From contig CM070599.1 in assembly GCA_036346395.1 (NCBI GenBank), forward strand, positions 21,257,232-21,321,231: a stretch of 64,000 bases of DNA, given 5' to 3'. The DNA comes from Hsuehochloa calcarea. Taxonomy: Eukaryota > Streptophyta > Magnoliopsida > Poales > Poaceae. A program made the translations under genes and the position numbers. The notes under the pieces were generated by a model, which worked only from the letters and a program-made list of their open reading frames with translations, made no database searches and had not been told where the DNA came from. This document shows, piece after piece, positions 12,781-24,548 of the stretch (within the stretch, counting starts at the first letter, position 1; each line of letters begins with the position of its first letter).

Positions 12781-13689
12781 GCAAATGTCTCATCAAAATC
12801 TAACCCTCAACTTGGTCAAACCCCGAGCTACCAATCTGCTTTATTTCTAACCACGTAACCATCCTCACCTTGTTTATTCTTAAACACCCAACGGGTTCCT
12901 ATAACATTATGACCACTAGGAGGTTCTACTAGGTTCCAAACCTTGTTTCTTTCAAAATTCTCTAACTCCTCATGCATGGCATTTACCCACTAGAATCGAT
13001 AAAGCATGTGATATATCGCGGGTTCAAAAGAAGCAACAAAAGCCGAATGAGAGTAGAGACTTGGATCATTATACCGAGCGAGTGACTCGCTCATGTAGAT
13101 TACCTATTATCCGATCCGGAGGATGCCGCTCAATGCGGCGGAGCGCCCGGTGAGATACTGCTTTCTTCGACCTCCAGCAGTCATGCGATGATGAAGATGC
13201 AGCAGAGCCTCAATCAAGGTGAAGTAGACGAGGGTTCTTGTATCAATATGGGCGCTTCAAGAGCAAAGCAGATGAAGGAATGATATTAGCTTCGTCCTCA
13301 TCTTCCTCCACAAAATGCTCTCACACCAGAATCATCTCAGAGTAATTGATCTAGCTCTGGCTAGTCTCATCAAAAGTGACATTACAAGTCTCCTAATAAT
13401 GTTAGTCTCAGATTAAAAACCCGAAACCCTCGAATGAGCAGATAACCTGTAAATATCCCATCAAAAGTTCTTGATTCAAATTTATCTAAGTTGCTGTCTT
13501 AAGAATAAAACATTTTGATCCAAAACTCAAAATGCGAAATGAGGGTTTTCTACCAAAACGAAGCTCATAAGGAGTCTTGCCTAAAAAGGTCTCAAAAGAC
13601 ACGATTTGCAATATGGCAAGTCAGAGCAATAGCTTCGCCCAAAATCTCCTCGTGTGCTATACTCATCTAGCATCGCCCTAGCCATTTCG

Positions 13690-14610
13690 ACTAAGGTCCT
13701 ATTCTTCCTTTCCACCACGCCATTTTGTTGAGGGACGGTGGAGAGGATAATCGATGCTCAATGCCACGCCAAAGACAAAAAGAAGCAAAGAAGCATTTTT
13801 GAACTCCGTGCCATTATCATCGCGAATCGCCTCAAAGCACCAGAAGCTCAGAAGCCAAACGAAGAACAAGGTCATGAAAATAACCAAAAGCTTCATCTTT
13901 TGAAGTAAGAAAGAACACCCAAGTATATCTAGAAAGATCATCGACTATGACAAGAATATACCATTTTCCACCGACTCACCGGACTCTAGCAGGACCAACA
14001 GTATCCATATGAAGCAACCGTCCCCGTCCGTCACCATAACCATAGTCACAGAAGGGTGTGAGGCGGTAACTTGTTTGCCATGCCTACAGGGCGCACATAC
14101 ATCATCCTTGACAGATTTGAGTTTGGGCAAACCTCTCATGAGATCAAGATTGCTAACTCGTGTCAGATGATCAAAACCAATGTGCCCCAAACGTCGGTGC
14201 CAAAGCCAGAAATCAGAAAAAGATGTAAGCAAACATTTAAGAGATCCAGCAAGAGATTCTGAAAAATCAGCTCCAAAGATTCTACCAACTCTAGAGATTC
14301 CAAACACAAGATCACCAGTAGAATCAAGCACACGACAAGCATTTTTCTTAAAAACGGTCTCATAGCCATCATCAAGAAGTCGAGAAATGAAAGGAGATTA
14401 TACCTAAGCTTGTCCACAAGAGCGACATCCTTTAGAATGAATTTGTTGTTCACCCTAATTGATCATGTTCCTTCAATTCGCCCTTGTGTATCATCTCCAA
14501 AGGTGATGAAGTCATCACCTGTTGCCCGCGTGAAAGAGGTGAACCATCTTGAGTTTCCGGTCATGTGGCGTGAACATCCGGAGTCGACGAACCACGTGTT
14601 CTTCCCCTTT
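13690..14610 (-). pseudogene. Sirevirus protease and integrase (degenerate)
   Basis: The minus strand shows an aspartic-protease motif DSGCSRHMTG at about 14555-14605, then an integrase zinc-binding region (WHRRLGHIGFDHL, with CAPCRHGK) in the frame 14331-13945. Further on a DNGTEF motif marks part of the catalytic core in the frame 13941-13699, followed by a disturbed HRPSTKW region where PQQNG is usual. Frames change at least twice, so the polyprotein is not intact. Confidence 0.75.
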
Positions 14611-15189
14611 CCACGGTAGTCCCGAAAATCAAGGAACAAAGAACGATGTGTCTCAACATCAAGTTAGATAAACAAGATTTAGGAATCCAAAGATCGAGAC
14701 ACACGCCCGCAAGGAGTATACAAACTAGAAGTACTATACTTGATTTCATCTAACATTCGGTTATGAGCAATGTTTAAATTAACATGAGACTTAAACTGTC
14801 CATGGGCGGTCTGACCGGCGTTGTCAAGGGTCGATCGGCGACCAAATCGGTCGAACCGGTGACCACTGAGGTCGACCGCCATCGATAAACATTAGAATTA
14901 GGATATTTAGAAACATAATGATTTGCATGAGAGAAAATCCTAATCCAGTGTTTATTCTTTTCAAGGTTACCATGTCTCATAGAAGCTCTAGGTTGCATGA
15001 ATGAAAGTCTATCAAAATTTTTCCTATCATTTTTCAACCTACGCCAACAGATTCAATCAAATGCCCACCTTTCTTGCAATAATCGCAATGGTACTTGGTA
15101 CCACTAGAAGAAGCACCATTTGAATTAATACAAGGTTGGGCAAAACTCGCAGATTTAAAAGATGTTTTGCAGTTGGGTTTTGAATTCAA

Positions 15190-16990
15190 TTAAACCTTTT
15201 CCAAGACTTGAATGACTTTTGTGTTTGAATTGTCTTGAAAAGAATTGAATCCTAAACCTTGCTTCTTATAAGGAGTTTTAGACTTGTCAAGAATCATGTT
15301 TAATTGTTTCTTACCTTTAGAAAATTTCTCTAATGTATCATGAAGGTAAGCATTTTCTTTTCTCAAGTTAACACAAGCATCACAAGTTTTATTCATAGAT
15401 TTCTCCTTATACAAAGCAATTTCAAGCTTAAGAGTGGAACAAGTAGCACAAGTAGTATTTTCAATATTGTCCTTAAGCTTAGCATATTTGACTCTAGCAG
15501 CTTCTAAGATATCTTTGTTTTCACGTTCTTTTTCTAAACATGAAGTGCAAGGGCTAGAATCAAATACATCAAAAGCAATCAATTTACTATATTCTAAACA
15601 TTTTTCATAAGGAGCACTTTTAATTTCATTTAGTTCAGATCTAGCATTCTCAAGTTGTTGTACAGAAATATTATGAGCAGATTGTAACTTGGTAATTTCT
15701 GAATGCATAGCATGACAAGATAAACATTCATCGAGTTCAAGAGTCTTAGCATTTTTAAGCTCTACTTTCAGTTTGTTAATCTTTGACTCTAATTTCTTAT
15801 TTTTGTCATGACAAATTCTAGCGCTTCATCTTGACTAAGCAATTGCTCAACTATAGAATCATATTTAGCGTAAAGCTCATCATAAGAAAAAGATACCTCA
15901 TTATCATCAATGTCGTCCGTGTCACCATGAAGCACATGCCGTGAAGTCTTTGGCCTTCCCTTTCTTTTTGCCTTGAGGATCTCCTCCTCCTTGTCCTCCT
16001 CACTCCCTAATCCACATCGCTCAAGGATTGATCCTCAAAAGCGGCAAGGACCCTGGCGCACCTTCACAAGCTTATTAGCCTCACACCTTGATTTGTTGAA
16101 AGGAGGATTCTTCCAAGTCGGCTTTCCTTCCTTATGATTGCTCTTACCTTTCAACTTGGGGCAATTTGCTTGATATGATTGAGCTCACCACATTCATAGC
16201 ATGTCACAGACCACCTCTCTTTTGTTTCTCACATTATTATAGGCCCGTGTGAATTTTTTAGCTAGAAGAGCTAACTCGTCTCAGAATACTTTCAAGTTCC
16301 TCCTCATTAATAGCAGATAAACAAGTAAATGAAAGATCGTAAAAGATTCAAGAGTACCATCGAAGACCTTTTGAGAGGATCACTATCAATGCCATGTTGT
16401 CTTTCTTAGGATGATCAACTCTTTAATTTCATGAGTCTTGAGTTTACTATAAAGCAATTCTAAAGTAAGACTTGAAAGATCAACATTTTCCTCTATAGCA
16501 AGAGCTTTCATCTCCCACTCCTTGGTGTTGATGCACCAAGAGATGGGTGGCATTTTCAGATTGAGAATATTCAATATCAACACTTTCATTTGATTAATTA
16601 CTTTATTAAAGCGATCGAAATGTCATCGATGCTCTCTCCTAGACGATCTCGAATTTATTGTATTCACGCTTGTAAACTGCTTACGCACCTTTTTGATTTG
16701 GGATGAACCTCATGATATGTTTCGAGAGTGTTCCAAATTTCATGCGCAGCGGGCAAGATTGCAAATGCGATCATATTCTTGTCTACCAAGTGCACCATAT
16801 AAAAGATTTTTAGCTTTGTTGTTGTTTGCCACAAGAATCGCCAAGCGTGTGTTGCAATTTCAGAATAATCACGGGCTCTAACAACATCCCAAATAGCTTG
16901 TCCTCGCTCAAGAAAGACTCGCATACGATTCTTCCAATAGGCATAGTCGTGCCCATCGAAGATATGCGGTTTAGTAGAAAACTTATCCAT
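15190..16990 (-). pseudogene. Sirevirus gag (degenerate)
   Basis: Gag forms the particle that packages the element RNA. An ATG on the minus strand at 16990 opens a frame with the motif FDGHDYAYWKNRM typical of the Copia gag N-terminus (UBN2 region). Frameshifts follow near 16590-16660 and 16380. A decayed zinc knuckle (CYECGELNH) lies near 16180. From 15708 to 15190 a 172-residue lysine- and glutamate-rich coiled coil has repeated Cys pairs (CTSC, CATC, CDAC), characteristic of the extended Sirevirus gag. A second knuckle (CDYCKKGGH) follows near 15070-15100. It cannot make an intact Gag as read. Confidence 0.8.
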
Positions 16991-17036
16991 CGCCAAAGTT
17001 CAGTGACCGGTTAAGATCAAGATTGAACTTAACCGG

Positions 17037-17048
17037 GCTCTGATACCA
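17037..17048 (-). other. Primer binding site (tRNA-iMet) of element 1
   Basis: The minus strand reads TGGTATCAGAGC two bases after the 5' LTR end, complementary to the 3' end of initiator tRNA-Met, the usual primer of plant Copia elements. Confidence 0.9.
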
Positions 17049-17050
17049 CT

Positions 17051-18857
17051 TGTTGGACCGAAAAGGCGACTAGAGGGGGGGGGGTGAATAGGAATAAGCT
17101 CACTTTTTCCCAAAATAATGAATTCAACACAACTTCACTCCAATAGCTATTAGGAAGCTATGAAGATCAATATACCAGTACAGCGGAAGACTAGTATTGA
17201 ATCCAATTAAATCCCCTAAGCAAAATAACAAAATCAACTAAGATTGAAAAGTCACAAACCACGGGCGGTCTGACCTCTGGACCCAACCGGTCGGACCGAT
17301 TGCCGGGCGGTCGAACCGCTGTTGTGCTGGCGGTCGGACCGCTCCAAAATCGGTCTGACCGGCCGACTCCAGAACCGATCTGCAACAGTAAAATCAGCCC
17401 GATGACGTAGATGCAATTAGGTCAAACTTTTGATTCTCAACTCCAATCTTTACGAAACTTTGCACACACCTTCTATATGCTATTGAGGACCTATTCCAAT
17501 CGAATATTATGATAATTCTTGGAAAGATTTTGAGCAATTGCCATTTGATTAACAGAAGGTCTAAAACCGGGCAAGAACGAAAACTTGATCCTAATGCTTG
17601 TTCGTGAGAGATTGATGATCAAGATGATGCTAGATAGATTCACACATATCACAGCAAGCTAATTCATGTGAAAGAATCAATCACAAACTCGCGGATCAAA
17701 GGAAGCCCTAAAATCACCAAATTGAAAGCAAGAACGAAAAGAGACTTATCTCAAGCAAACCTTGCATAGATTAATAATGTGATCGTCGCTGGATTACACC
17801 CACGCCATCATGGATCAGTGGTCAATCCAAGATCACGAAATTCTCCTCAAACCATGAAAAGCCCTAGCCTCCACCTCAACTCTCCCTAAACCAATTAGGG
17901 TTTTGCAAGCAACAAAAGAGGTGAAAAACAGCGAGAGAGAGGGGTGCAGCCACCACCTCCTCCTATTTATAGTGGAGGCCTAGAACTCCTAGGGTTTGAC
18001 TCAATTGGGCTCCCGTTAAGGCCCACTAACAAACGGGTCACACACGCACGCTTCGCAAAGCGCCGTCTTTAACCTTTTGACCTAAACCGCTTCACCATGC
18101 ACCATGGATTTGCCAATAGGTCACCCTTGTTCATCTTGTATCACGCTTGAGTCGTTGACCTCACCCGGCATCATCGATCGTTCTGGACCTCAACTCTCCA
18201 AGTCTAGTCCCGATCCTCCTCGCCGTTGACCGTCGTTGACCACCAAGCAACCTGCACAACCACGCATAAGCAAACACGAATTCGGAACAAGTTCTTCACA
18301 ACTTGACCCATGTTAGTCAAAATATGCATCATGCAAACCATATACCACGATACCAATGACTTTGATCTAACAAAACAACATCGCCACGAAGTTGGCCGAC
18401 GTTCAAGTAGAAACCGGTCTGACCGCTCCAGTGAGCTTGGCCGGACCGCTTCTGGCGGCTCGGACCGCTCCTCGTGAGCTTGGCCGGACCGCCCTGGGAC
18501 TTAGCCGAATTTCAACCCCGAAAATCCAAACCTTCGGAAATTTAAAACGAATAGAACTTCTTACTGGAGACTCCAAAAATTATGAGACCAAGTGCATTGG
18601 GATCCCCTCACTTGCCTACAACACCTATTTTTGGCCCAGCTCGATTTGACCACTTTGGTCACCGCCGGTCCAACCGCCCCACATGGCCGGTCCGACCGAT
18701 TTGGGACCGGTCGGACCGCCGTGCAAGGACCGGTCGGACCGCCCCTGTCCAGTAAGTCTGTAGCTTTGTCGAAAACCCGTGAAACGACAAAACGTAAATA
18801 CCATTGCCAATTGTCACATCATCCTAAGATCTGGAACATATCCCCATGAGATCCACA
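17051..18857 (-). repeat. 5' LTR of Sirevirus element 1
   Basis: Same termini as the partner LTR. The minus-strand TATA box lies at plus 17964-17971. Palindrome clusters lie at about 17265-17372, 18415-18492 and 18662-18745 and differ from the partner mainly by small indels and C/T changes there. Confidence 0.92.
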
Positions 18858-20583
18858 TGATGCAAATTATATTCCTTTAAATTACAAAAAATTACATGCC
18901 TTAATTATTTAATCAAATGTATATTAAATCTTATGGTAGTTTAATACCCATTTATTGATTAACTAATTATTATGCCATCCATTGATAATTGAATCAAGTA
19001 TTCTATGTCACCCTAGTAGCTATGTGGTAAATACTAGTTATAGGTTGTACTTAAGCCACATACTAGTCTTGCTTAAGTACCAGTGCATTTAATATCCCAA
19101 TCATCATCTTTTAATCATGAAAGTGGTTTTTACCAGTCATTTTGGGTAAATGACTTGAATGTTGTGGTAATGAATTTTGTTCCCAAGACCCTATTAACTT
19201 GCTATTATTACATCTAGGCGGATAGAATTGATGGTGGGTGCAGTCGGGCACGAGAGTGGTTGGTATGGGGTATGAAACGCCCAGATGAATTAACGACTTA
19301 ATCTTGTCATGAACTCCCTTGTAAAACAAGTACAACTGCAAGTCTGCAAAGTGCAACTTGGCTTAGTAAAATTATTAAACCCTGAATGTCATCTCGCTAG
19401 ATGGATAGCGGGAATGTGCAAGCGCGTGTTGTGACTGGCTTGAAAGGAACACCGATGTTAGGTGAAGTTGCCAGTCGCTGTGGTGTAGTACAACTACACT
19501 AGTCGCTGAGGTGAACATCCCACACAACGTATGAGCGTAACCCCATATGGGAGAGATGACAGAAGGGGCGAGATAATGTGAAAAGTTACTGTGACGATAG
19601 CTCAACTATATGACTACATAATCATATGGGGTAACGAGTATGATTATCTCTCGTGGGTACAGTGTACAACCTCTGCAGAGTCTAAACTGTTTAAACAGTC
19701 GTGCCTACAGTCAAAGGTGGACATATGCACTTGCTAGAGTTAGTTCTATTTCAAAAACCTTGTAGGTGGTATAAAAATCAGGTCGGCTCACCTAGCCTGA
19801 GGTTTGGATTTTTCCTGGGTCATTGTATCCAGTGATGTTAATGCATGGGGATAGCCCCAATAAAAAATAAGCATAAAGATGGAGGTAACCTCTGCTGTTA
19901 TAAATATTGCACAATTACCCTCTTTAATAAAATGCAATTTGGTTAAAATGCTAAGTGATATGAATTTACAATTATGATAATTAAAAAACTTGCTTTAGCA
20001 AATAAAAGAACCCAAGCTATCCTTGTTAAGCCATGCATGTATATTATTGCATTTTGTATGTTGGTTCACGAGCACGGAAGTTGTGCTCATTCTCGCTCTC
20101 CCCCCAAACCCTTCATATAATGTGGATCAAGGAGATTATGCATATTACGAGGACCACGAAGTCGACGGGCAAGGAAACGACGATGAGTAGTCTAGTTTTG
20201 TAGTCTATGTTTTGCCTCAGTCTAGTGGACTCGTTCGGTACTTGCGTACAACTGATATTATCTAAACCCTTGGATAATATCAGTCGTACACAGGTTACCT
20301 CAGTCGTTTGCCTGTGGAGAGATGAGCGCTACCCTTTTTGCTTCCGTTGTAGTTTACGTTACTTTCATGTGATGTAATCAATATGGCATGTTCGGCCATT
20401 TTGTAAACTCGATCCGGCGTGGTTTATGTCACTCTAATGTTTGTATTAAATTTGAATGGTCTAATTCACGCCATGTATGAAATGATTCAGCAATATGCAT
20501 GTGCGTGCTATCTGCTGATCCAGTAAATAGCACAGTATTTTCACAGAGGATTTAAATTTACGAAATCCGAGTCCGACAACGTC

Positions 20584-21439
20584 TATCATCCAGGTACATC
20601 GAGTAATCTCCTACCAAATTATCCACATCAGTGTAGCTTCTAACTATATATGAACTATATTTTGTTCGGTTTCCACGCTTTCATCAGTTGAACAGGCAGA
20701 GTCAACGCAAAAAAAAAGGAGGATGCGATTCCGTTGGATTGTGTCTTGCCTAGTTACATGTGTATACTTTGCGTCTGAGTTGACTGACCAACACGCATTT
20801 GCATCATGCTTCGGCGCACCCGCACCCGGTGTCGGCCCTTACTGCACTCCTGCAACATGTAACTCAAGAGAGCAAGCAGAAAAGAAATGGCTTTGTTCCC
20901 CCATCCCTCCAATCAAGTTAGGAAAGCAGATAAACAGTGGGACACTCAGGTCAACCAAATCAATGCAGAGCTCCTTCTTGATAATTTCACACAAAATGCA
21001 TGTGGATGTTCACGTTTTGGATGGACATTTGAGTCGCGGGGTATTCGGGCTTCAATGCTGAGACGGTGGTAGCGTCGCGTGAAAGGTCTTTCGTCGTATG
21101 TGGTCGTACAGAGACTGAGTATCGTACGTGAAGCATTTCTCTGCATCCACTTCCGTAAGACATTTGGCGGCAAACGCTGTCGCGGCATGCAACTCAATTA
21201 CTCAAAAAAAGTATTGACGCCATGGGCCACCCACGTGCGGACCCACTCCGTCGGGAAACTGGAATCTCTGCAGCACTTCAATCTACTCCTTGGCGCATTC
21301 GTTGTTCTTTCAGAAAATGAAATCGGACCAACATTGGATTGTTTCAAGCTACTCACAGACATTGGTCATCGATCCCTAAACCGAATAATTCTGCTAGTTC
21401 ATGCGAGGACGGGGAGCCACTGCTGCGTTCCTAGAGGCG
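20584..21439. other. Flank between long LTR and hAT-1
   Basis: No gene is recognised. An open frame at 20723-21061 (+) starts with a hydrophobic stretch but has no known domain, no clear conservation signal and an unusual composition; it is not called as a gene. The sequence is host DNA, or an element older than both neighbours. Confidence 0.4.
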
Positions 21440-22757
21440 CCGGCCACAAGTGGCGGATTTAGAATTTGATCATACCACAGGTTAAATTCTAATGAACTAA
21501 CCTCTTAAAATTAACATTAATTTCTACCCACCACACTAGGACTTAACCAAAAAAAAAAAGCTACAAATGCTTTATTGACATGATATTTTAGCAAAAACAA
21601 AAAATACTTCAACATAAAATATAACAAGAAAAATATGACAAACATTAAATAATATAGCATCTTAGATATACAAATTGATTACCTAAATAACGAAAATTTT
21701 ATCTGTAACCTAACCCACTATTTCTTCGTTAATAGTTGAACAAGTACTAGAACCTACAAAGACAACATAAAAAAAAATAAATCAAACAGATGTATGATTA
21801 AACACAAAGAACATAAAATTTAGATTTGTAAGAACCTAACTTACTAATAGCGCGAGATAGTTGTTTCTTACGTGACCTCATTCCTTGAGGAGATGGGTTG
21901 GATTGTGTTTGTATTGGAAAATAAGATGACAAATTGACAATATATTGCCTCTCTTCATTTTGTATGAAGAATTCATAAATAAGAAATGTACTTATTAACA
22001 ATATGCACTTATTGGTTAATAACAAGCGGTGAAACTACATTTCAGAGAAATCTTTTCCCATCTTGGACCCTCTTCGCCTGGTAAGAACTGAACTAGCAAT
22101 GGCATCATGATCGGTTCCAACATTGGTGATTGCTCGAGACTCATGAGGGATAGCTTTCAACAACGAACCTAAATCACTATTATCAGTATGATCATCAGTA
22201 ACAACGGGATGAAGTTTCTCCAGTATTGCGCCAGCATTAGTTAGATGAGCAGGAAACTACACTATTGAATCTGCACCTTCCTCAACCGCACCATCTTCTT
22301 CAGGGATAACTTCTGCCAGCTTATGCATGCGGCGACGAGTGAGTCTCGGTCTGGACCTCTCCATATTCCTATCCGACACATTATCTTCAGTCTTGCTAGT
22401 TCGTGTCTTACTACTTTTGAGTCAAAGAAGCCACTGATTTCTAGAAAGCCAGTACCTGAAACTAGTGGTGAATTTAGGATGGAAAATAAGAGTGGATTCA
22501 AAGTCTTGTATGGCTAAACTAATTTGTAACAAATATAGTATTATATTATTGCGCAATCAAATTCATACATAAATAAAAGCAGAGAAAAAAATACAATTAA
22601 TGTACCTCGCTAATGAAAAGTACATTCTCAAAATATGTAAATATGTTTCCAGTAGGTAACAATCTGTACATTAATATAAGAAAATTAGTGATACAATAGC
22701 AAATTGTACTTAAATAATCATGAACATTCAAAATAAAAGAACCATACCACTAAGACG

Positions 22758-23035
22758 CTAGCTTGAATCACGACTTTCACAAGGCAAATTCATTCTGCGA
22801 GATTTCATGCCTTGGAAGGATCTTATGATTCTATCATCATCAATGGATCTAAATATATCTCGCTCGGTATAGCACACCATCAAATCATTCAGCCACTCAT
22901 CCGATACCTTGTTGCGCAAATCTGCTTTGATAATATTCATTGCCGAAAATATTCTCTCAAAAGATGTCGTTGCCACTAGAAGGATCAATATCAGCTCGAT
23001 GAGGCGATATACTAACAGAAAAGTTCCAATATCGA
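22758..23035 (-). pseudogene. hAT transposase C-terminus (dimerisation domain)
   Basis: The minus frame reads VYRLIELILILLVATTSFERIFSAMN in separate motifs YRLIELIL and TTSFERIFSAMNIIK, followed by LRNKVSDEWLNDLMVCY and a stop at 22758. This is the hAT-family dimerisation region as found in plant TTF-type/ZMYM1-like transposase proteins. Only about 90 residues remain of the usual 600-800; the zinc finger and the catalytic region are absent. It lies wholly in hAT-2 and is its decayed transposase gene. Confidence 0.85.
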
Positions 23036-23285
23036 GAGCTCACCAAGATGCTCTCTGCAGCCTGCATTGCCCTCAATCAACAGCCGCTCCCCAAATCCAA
23101 TCAGAGCGGGTTCGACACCGCTCCTCAAATCCACTCGCTCGCTCCACCTCCAAAGACTGTCCCCCAAATCACAATATATCACCACCTCGCCACCAAAGAA
23201 GACTTCCCCACTTCGGTCTTCACTCTTCAGTCTCAGACTCTCAGTCTTCACTAGTTCACTCCCGACGCTCCCGTCCTCGGTCCTT

Positions 23286-23436
23286 CGGCTCCTCCTCCCG
23301 TCCTCCGGCTCCTCCTCTCCTCAGTCCTCCCCCACCCCTCCTCGGCTCCTCCCGTCCTCCGGCTCCTCCTCTCCTCCCCCACCCCTCCTCAGCTCCTCCC
23401 ATCCTCCGGCTCCTCCTCTCCTTCCCCACCCGACCT
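23286..23436. repeat. CT-rich tandem repeat, 3 units of 57/47/47 bp
   Basis: Units start at 23286, 23343 and 23390, each built of GGCTCCTCCC, TCCTCCGGCTCCTCCTCTCC and CCCCACCC blocks. It lies in a GC-rich stretch (23040-23780) whose long Pro/Ser-rich open frames are products of composition, not genes. Confidence 0.8.
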
Positions 23437-23801
23437 CAGGTCTCCTTGTCTCGGTGGTCGCCCCGATGGCGAGATCCGCTCCACCCACCCGCGGCCCTCC
23501 CCCACCCGGCTGGCCAGATCCGCCTCCGCCTCCTGCTCTCGAGCTTCTCCTCCCCCCGGCCACCGGCAGCCCTTGCCTCGGCCGGTCACCTATATCCGAT
23601 CCGACCTCCGCCTCCCCCACCCGGCCGGCTCCTTGACTCAGCCGAGGCCGGCCAGATCCGCCTCGCTCCCCCACCGACCGCCGCCACCGCCCCGCCTTGG
23701 CCCGACGCCCTGACGGCCTCCCTCCTCGTCCTCAGCCGGTCGGCCTCCTCCGGCACCGACAGTCGGCCTCCCTAGCTCCCTCTAGCTCAGGTGCGTGATG
23801 A

Positions 23802-23865
23802 ATGAATGTGGATTTGGGAATAGATTGAATGTGGATTGGGGAATCGATTGAATGTGGATGGGGGA
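23802..23865. repeat. Short tandem repeat, about 3 units of 23 bp
   Basis: GATTGAATGTGGATTGGGGAA recurs with small changes inside hAT-2, giving a low-complexity open frame on the minus strand. Confidence 0.7.
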
Positions 23866-24161
23866 ACTGGTGGATGTGAGTTGGGCCTGGGCTTCGGCAA
23901 GGGCAAGGCCCAACGCATTTGCTTGATTGATTCTTTTCTGGGCGCGTTGATTGATTCTTTCTTTGGTCATAGGTGTGCATAGCAGTCTGGCCCGAGAGCT
24001 GGAGTTGCCGCCGGGGGGGGGGGGATTTCTGCCACAGGGGGAGGGTGGGCTTCAGCCTGATGAAGCGCACCCGGTGGATTCGCCACTGCCTGAAACATCT
24101 TCTTGATTGCTAGTTCTGCTTTCTGTCGTTGCATTATCAAAATTATCAGAATCTACAGTAT

Positions 24162-24548
24162 TTGCCATGCAAAAACAAAACTGAAACACCACTATTACTT
24201 ACTGCTACAAGAAACTGAAACAATAACCAGCATCAAGGATTATTCAACAAACACCCTCTAATTCTTGATGTGTTTTCTTGATCTCGACGATGTCGATCCT
24301 TGTGCGTAGCTCGTCTTCTTTCACACCATATTTTGCCAGGACAAAACCCGGCTGGGTGCGGCCCAGCCGAAACAAGTACAGTCGATTCCATGACTTTTTT
24401 GCCCTCACTAGCAATTTTCTATCTTGATCATAAATGCTCATAATGCTTTCTTCCAATACCGTTTTGTATCCATACTCATCGAGGTGCCACAAACTTATTA
24501 TATTACTCCTTAACTTATGTATGTAATAAACATCAGCTAAGACCTTGA
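24162..24548 (-). repeat. Left arm of 0.38-kb inverted repeat (Copia protease-region copy)
   Basis: This arm is the inverted copy of 25975-26357. On the minus strand it encodes VLADVYYIHKLRSN and, further on, YGVKEDELRTRIDIVEI ending in a stop at 24244. The two arms share a TGTTGAATAATC...CTTGTAGCAGTAAG tail of non-coding sequence. The 1.43-kb spacer holds the gag and BTB/NPH3 pieces. A transcript across both arms could fold into a long hairpin. Confidence 0.85.

Larger units (their letters stand above)
7897..18857 (-). mobile_element. Full-length Sirevirus-type Copia retrotransposon (element 1)
   Basis: A 10,961-base element on the minus strand, bounded by a perfect 5-bp duplication TGATG (7892-7896 and 18858-18862) and inserted into the long LTR (member i). 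LTRs of 1,800 and 1,807 bases flank an internal region with, in minus-strand order, a tRNA-iMet primer site, gag, protease, integrase, RT and RNase H, then about 1.8 kb of 3' non-coding sequence with several CTCCCCCTTTGAC (minus: GTCAAAGGGGGAG) polypurine tracts. Multiple polypurine tracts, a coiled-coil gag with Cys pairs and CG-rich LTR palindromes are hallmarks of Sireviruses. The coding region is broken by many frameshifts. Confidence 0.92.
1483..20578 (+). mobile_element. Solo LTR of a long-LTR (probable Ty3/gypsy) family, member i, split twice
   Basis: The LTR lies in three pieces: 1483-1945, about 6567-7896 and 18863-20578, summing to about 3.5 kb. It starts TGTAACGCCC and ends GAGTCCGACA. 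Flanking 5-mers ACATC (1478-1482) and ACGTC (20579-20583) differ at one base and are the likely target duplication. The order of landmarks (AT-rich start, GGGCCC-rich block, CT-rich leader, TATA box, motif TTTGATCATTTTGA, TCGACA-type end) matches the LTRs at 35124-39263, 42231-45835 and 54726-64000. No internal domain is present, so it is a solo LTR left by recombination. Family is unproven: length and terminus suggest a Tekay/RIRE3-like gypsy element, but no pol gene confirms it. Confidence 0.8.
22463..24088 (-). mobile_element. Second, smaller hAT element (hAT-2) nested in hAT-1
   Basis: Perfect 8-bp duplications CCTGAAAC lie at 22455-22462 and 24089-24096. The left end TAGTGGTGAATTTAGG and the complement of the right end CAGTGGCGAATCCACC are imperfect inverted repeats of the same type as hAT-1. 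It is 1,626 bases long and keeps only the C-terminal part of a transposase gene on the minus strand, plus a CT-rich region that would be its 5' part. It is therefore an internally deleted, non-autonomous copy. Confidence 0.85.
22035..24169 (-). pseudogene. Unidentified captured coding sequence, split by hAT-2
   Basis: On the minus strand a frame opens at an ATG at about 24168 (ATGGCAAATACTG), runs through acidic Ser/Thr/Asn-rich codons to 24097, is cut by hAT-2, and resumes at 22454 without loss of frame (EDVSGTGFLEISGFFDSK). After one frame change near 22415 a second open stretch contains basic and acidic motifs (SRPRLTRRRMHKLAEV, PEEDGAVEE), one internal TAG, then 60 more codons to a stop at 22035-22037. 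Codon-like continuity over both sides shows it once coded for protein. I do not recognise the family; the basic clusters suggest a nuclear protein, which is inference only. Confidence 0.5.

Noticed and set aside
20723..21061. 112-codon open frame with a hydrophobic start, as a secreted peptide gene
   Set aside because: No family match recognised, no supporting splice or promoter signal, and a poly-A run just before the ATG; too weak to call.
22909..23775. 288-codon Pro/Ser-rich open frame on the plus strand
   Set aside because: It starts antisense to the hAT transposase remnant and then runs through a CT-rich tandem repeat.
24089..24096. Right end of hAT-1 at 24088
   Set aside because: The 8 bases after it (CCTGAAAC) do not match the hAT-1 left duplication CCGGCCAC, but do match 22455-22462, so this end belongs to hAT-2.
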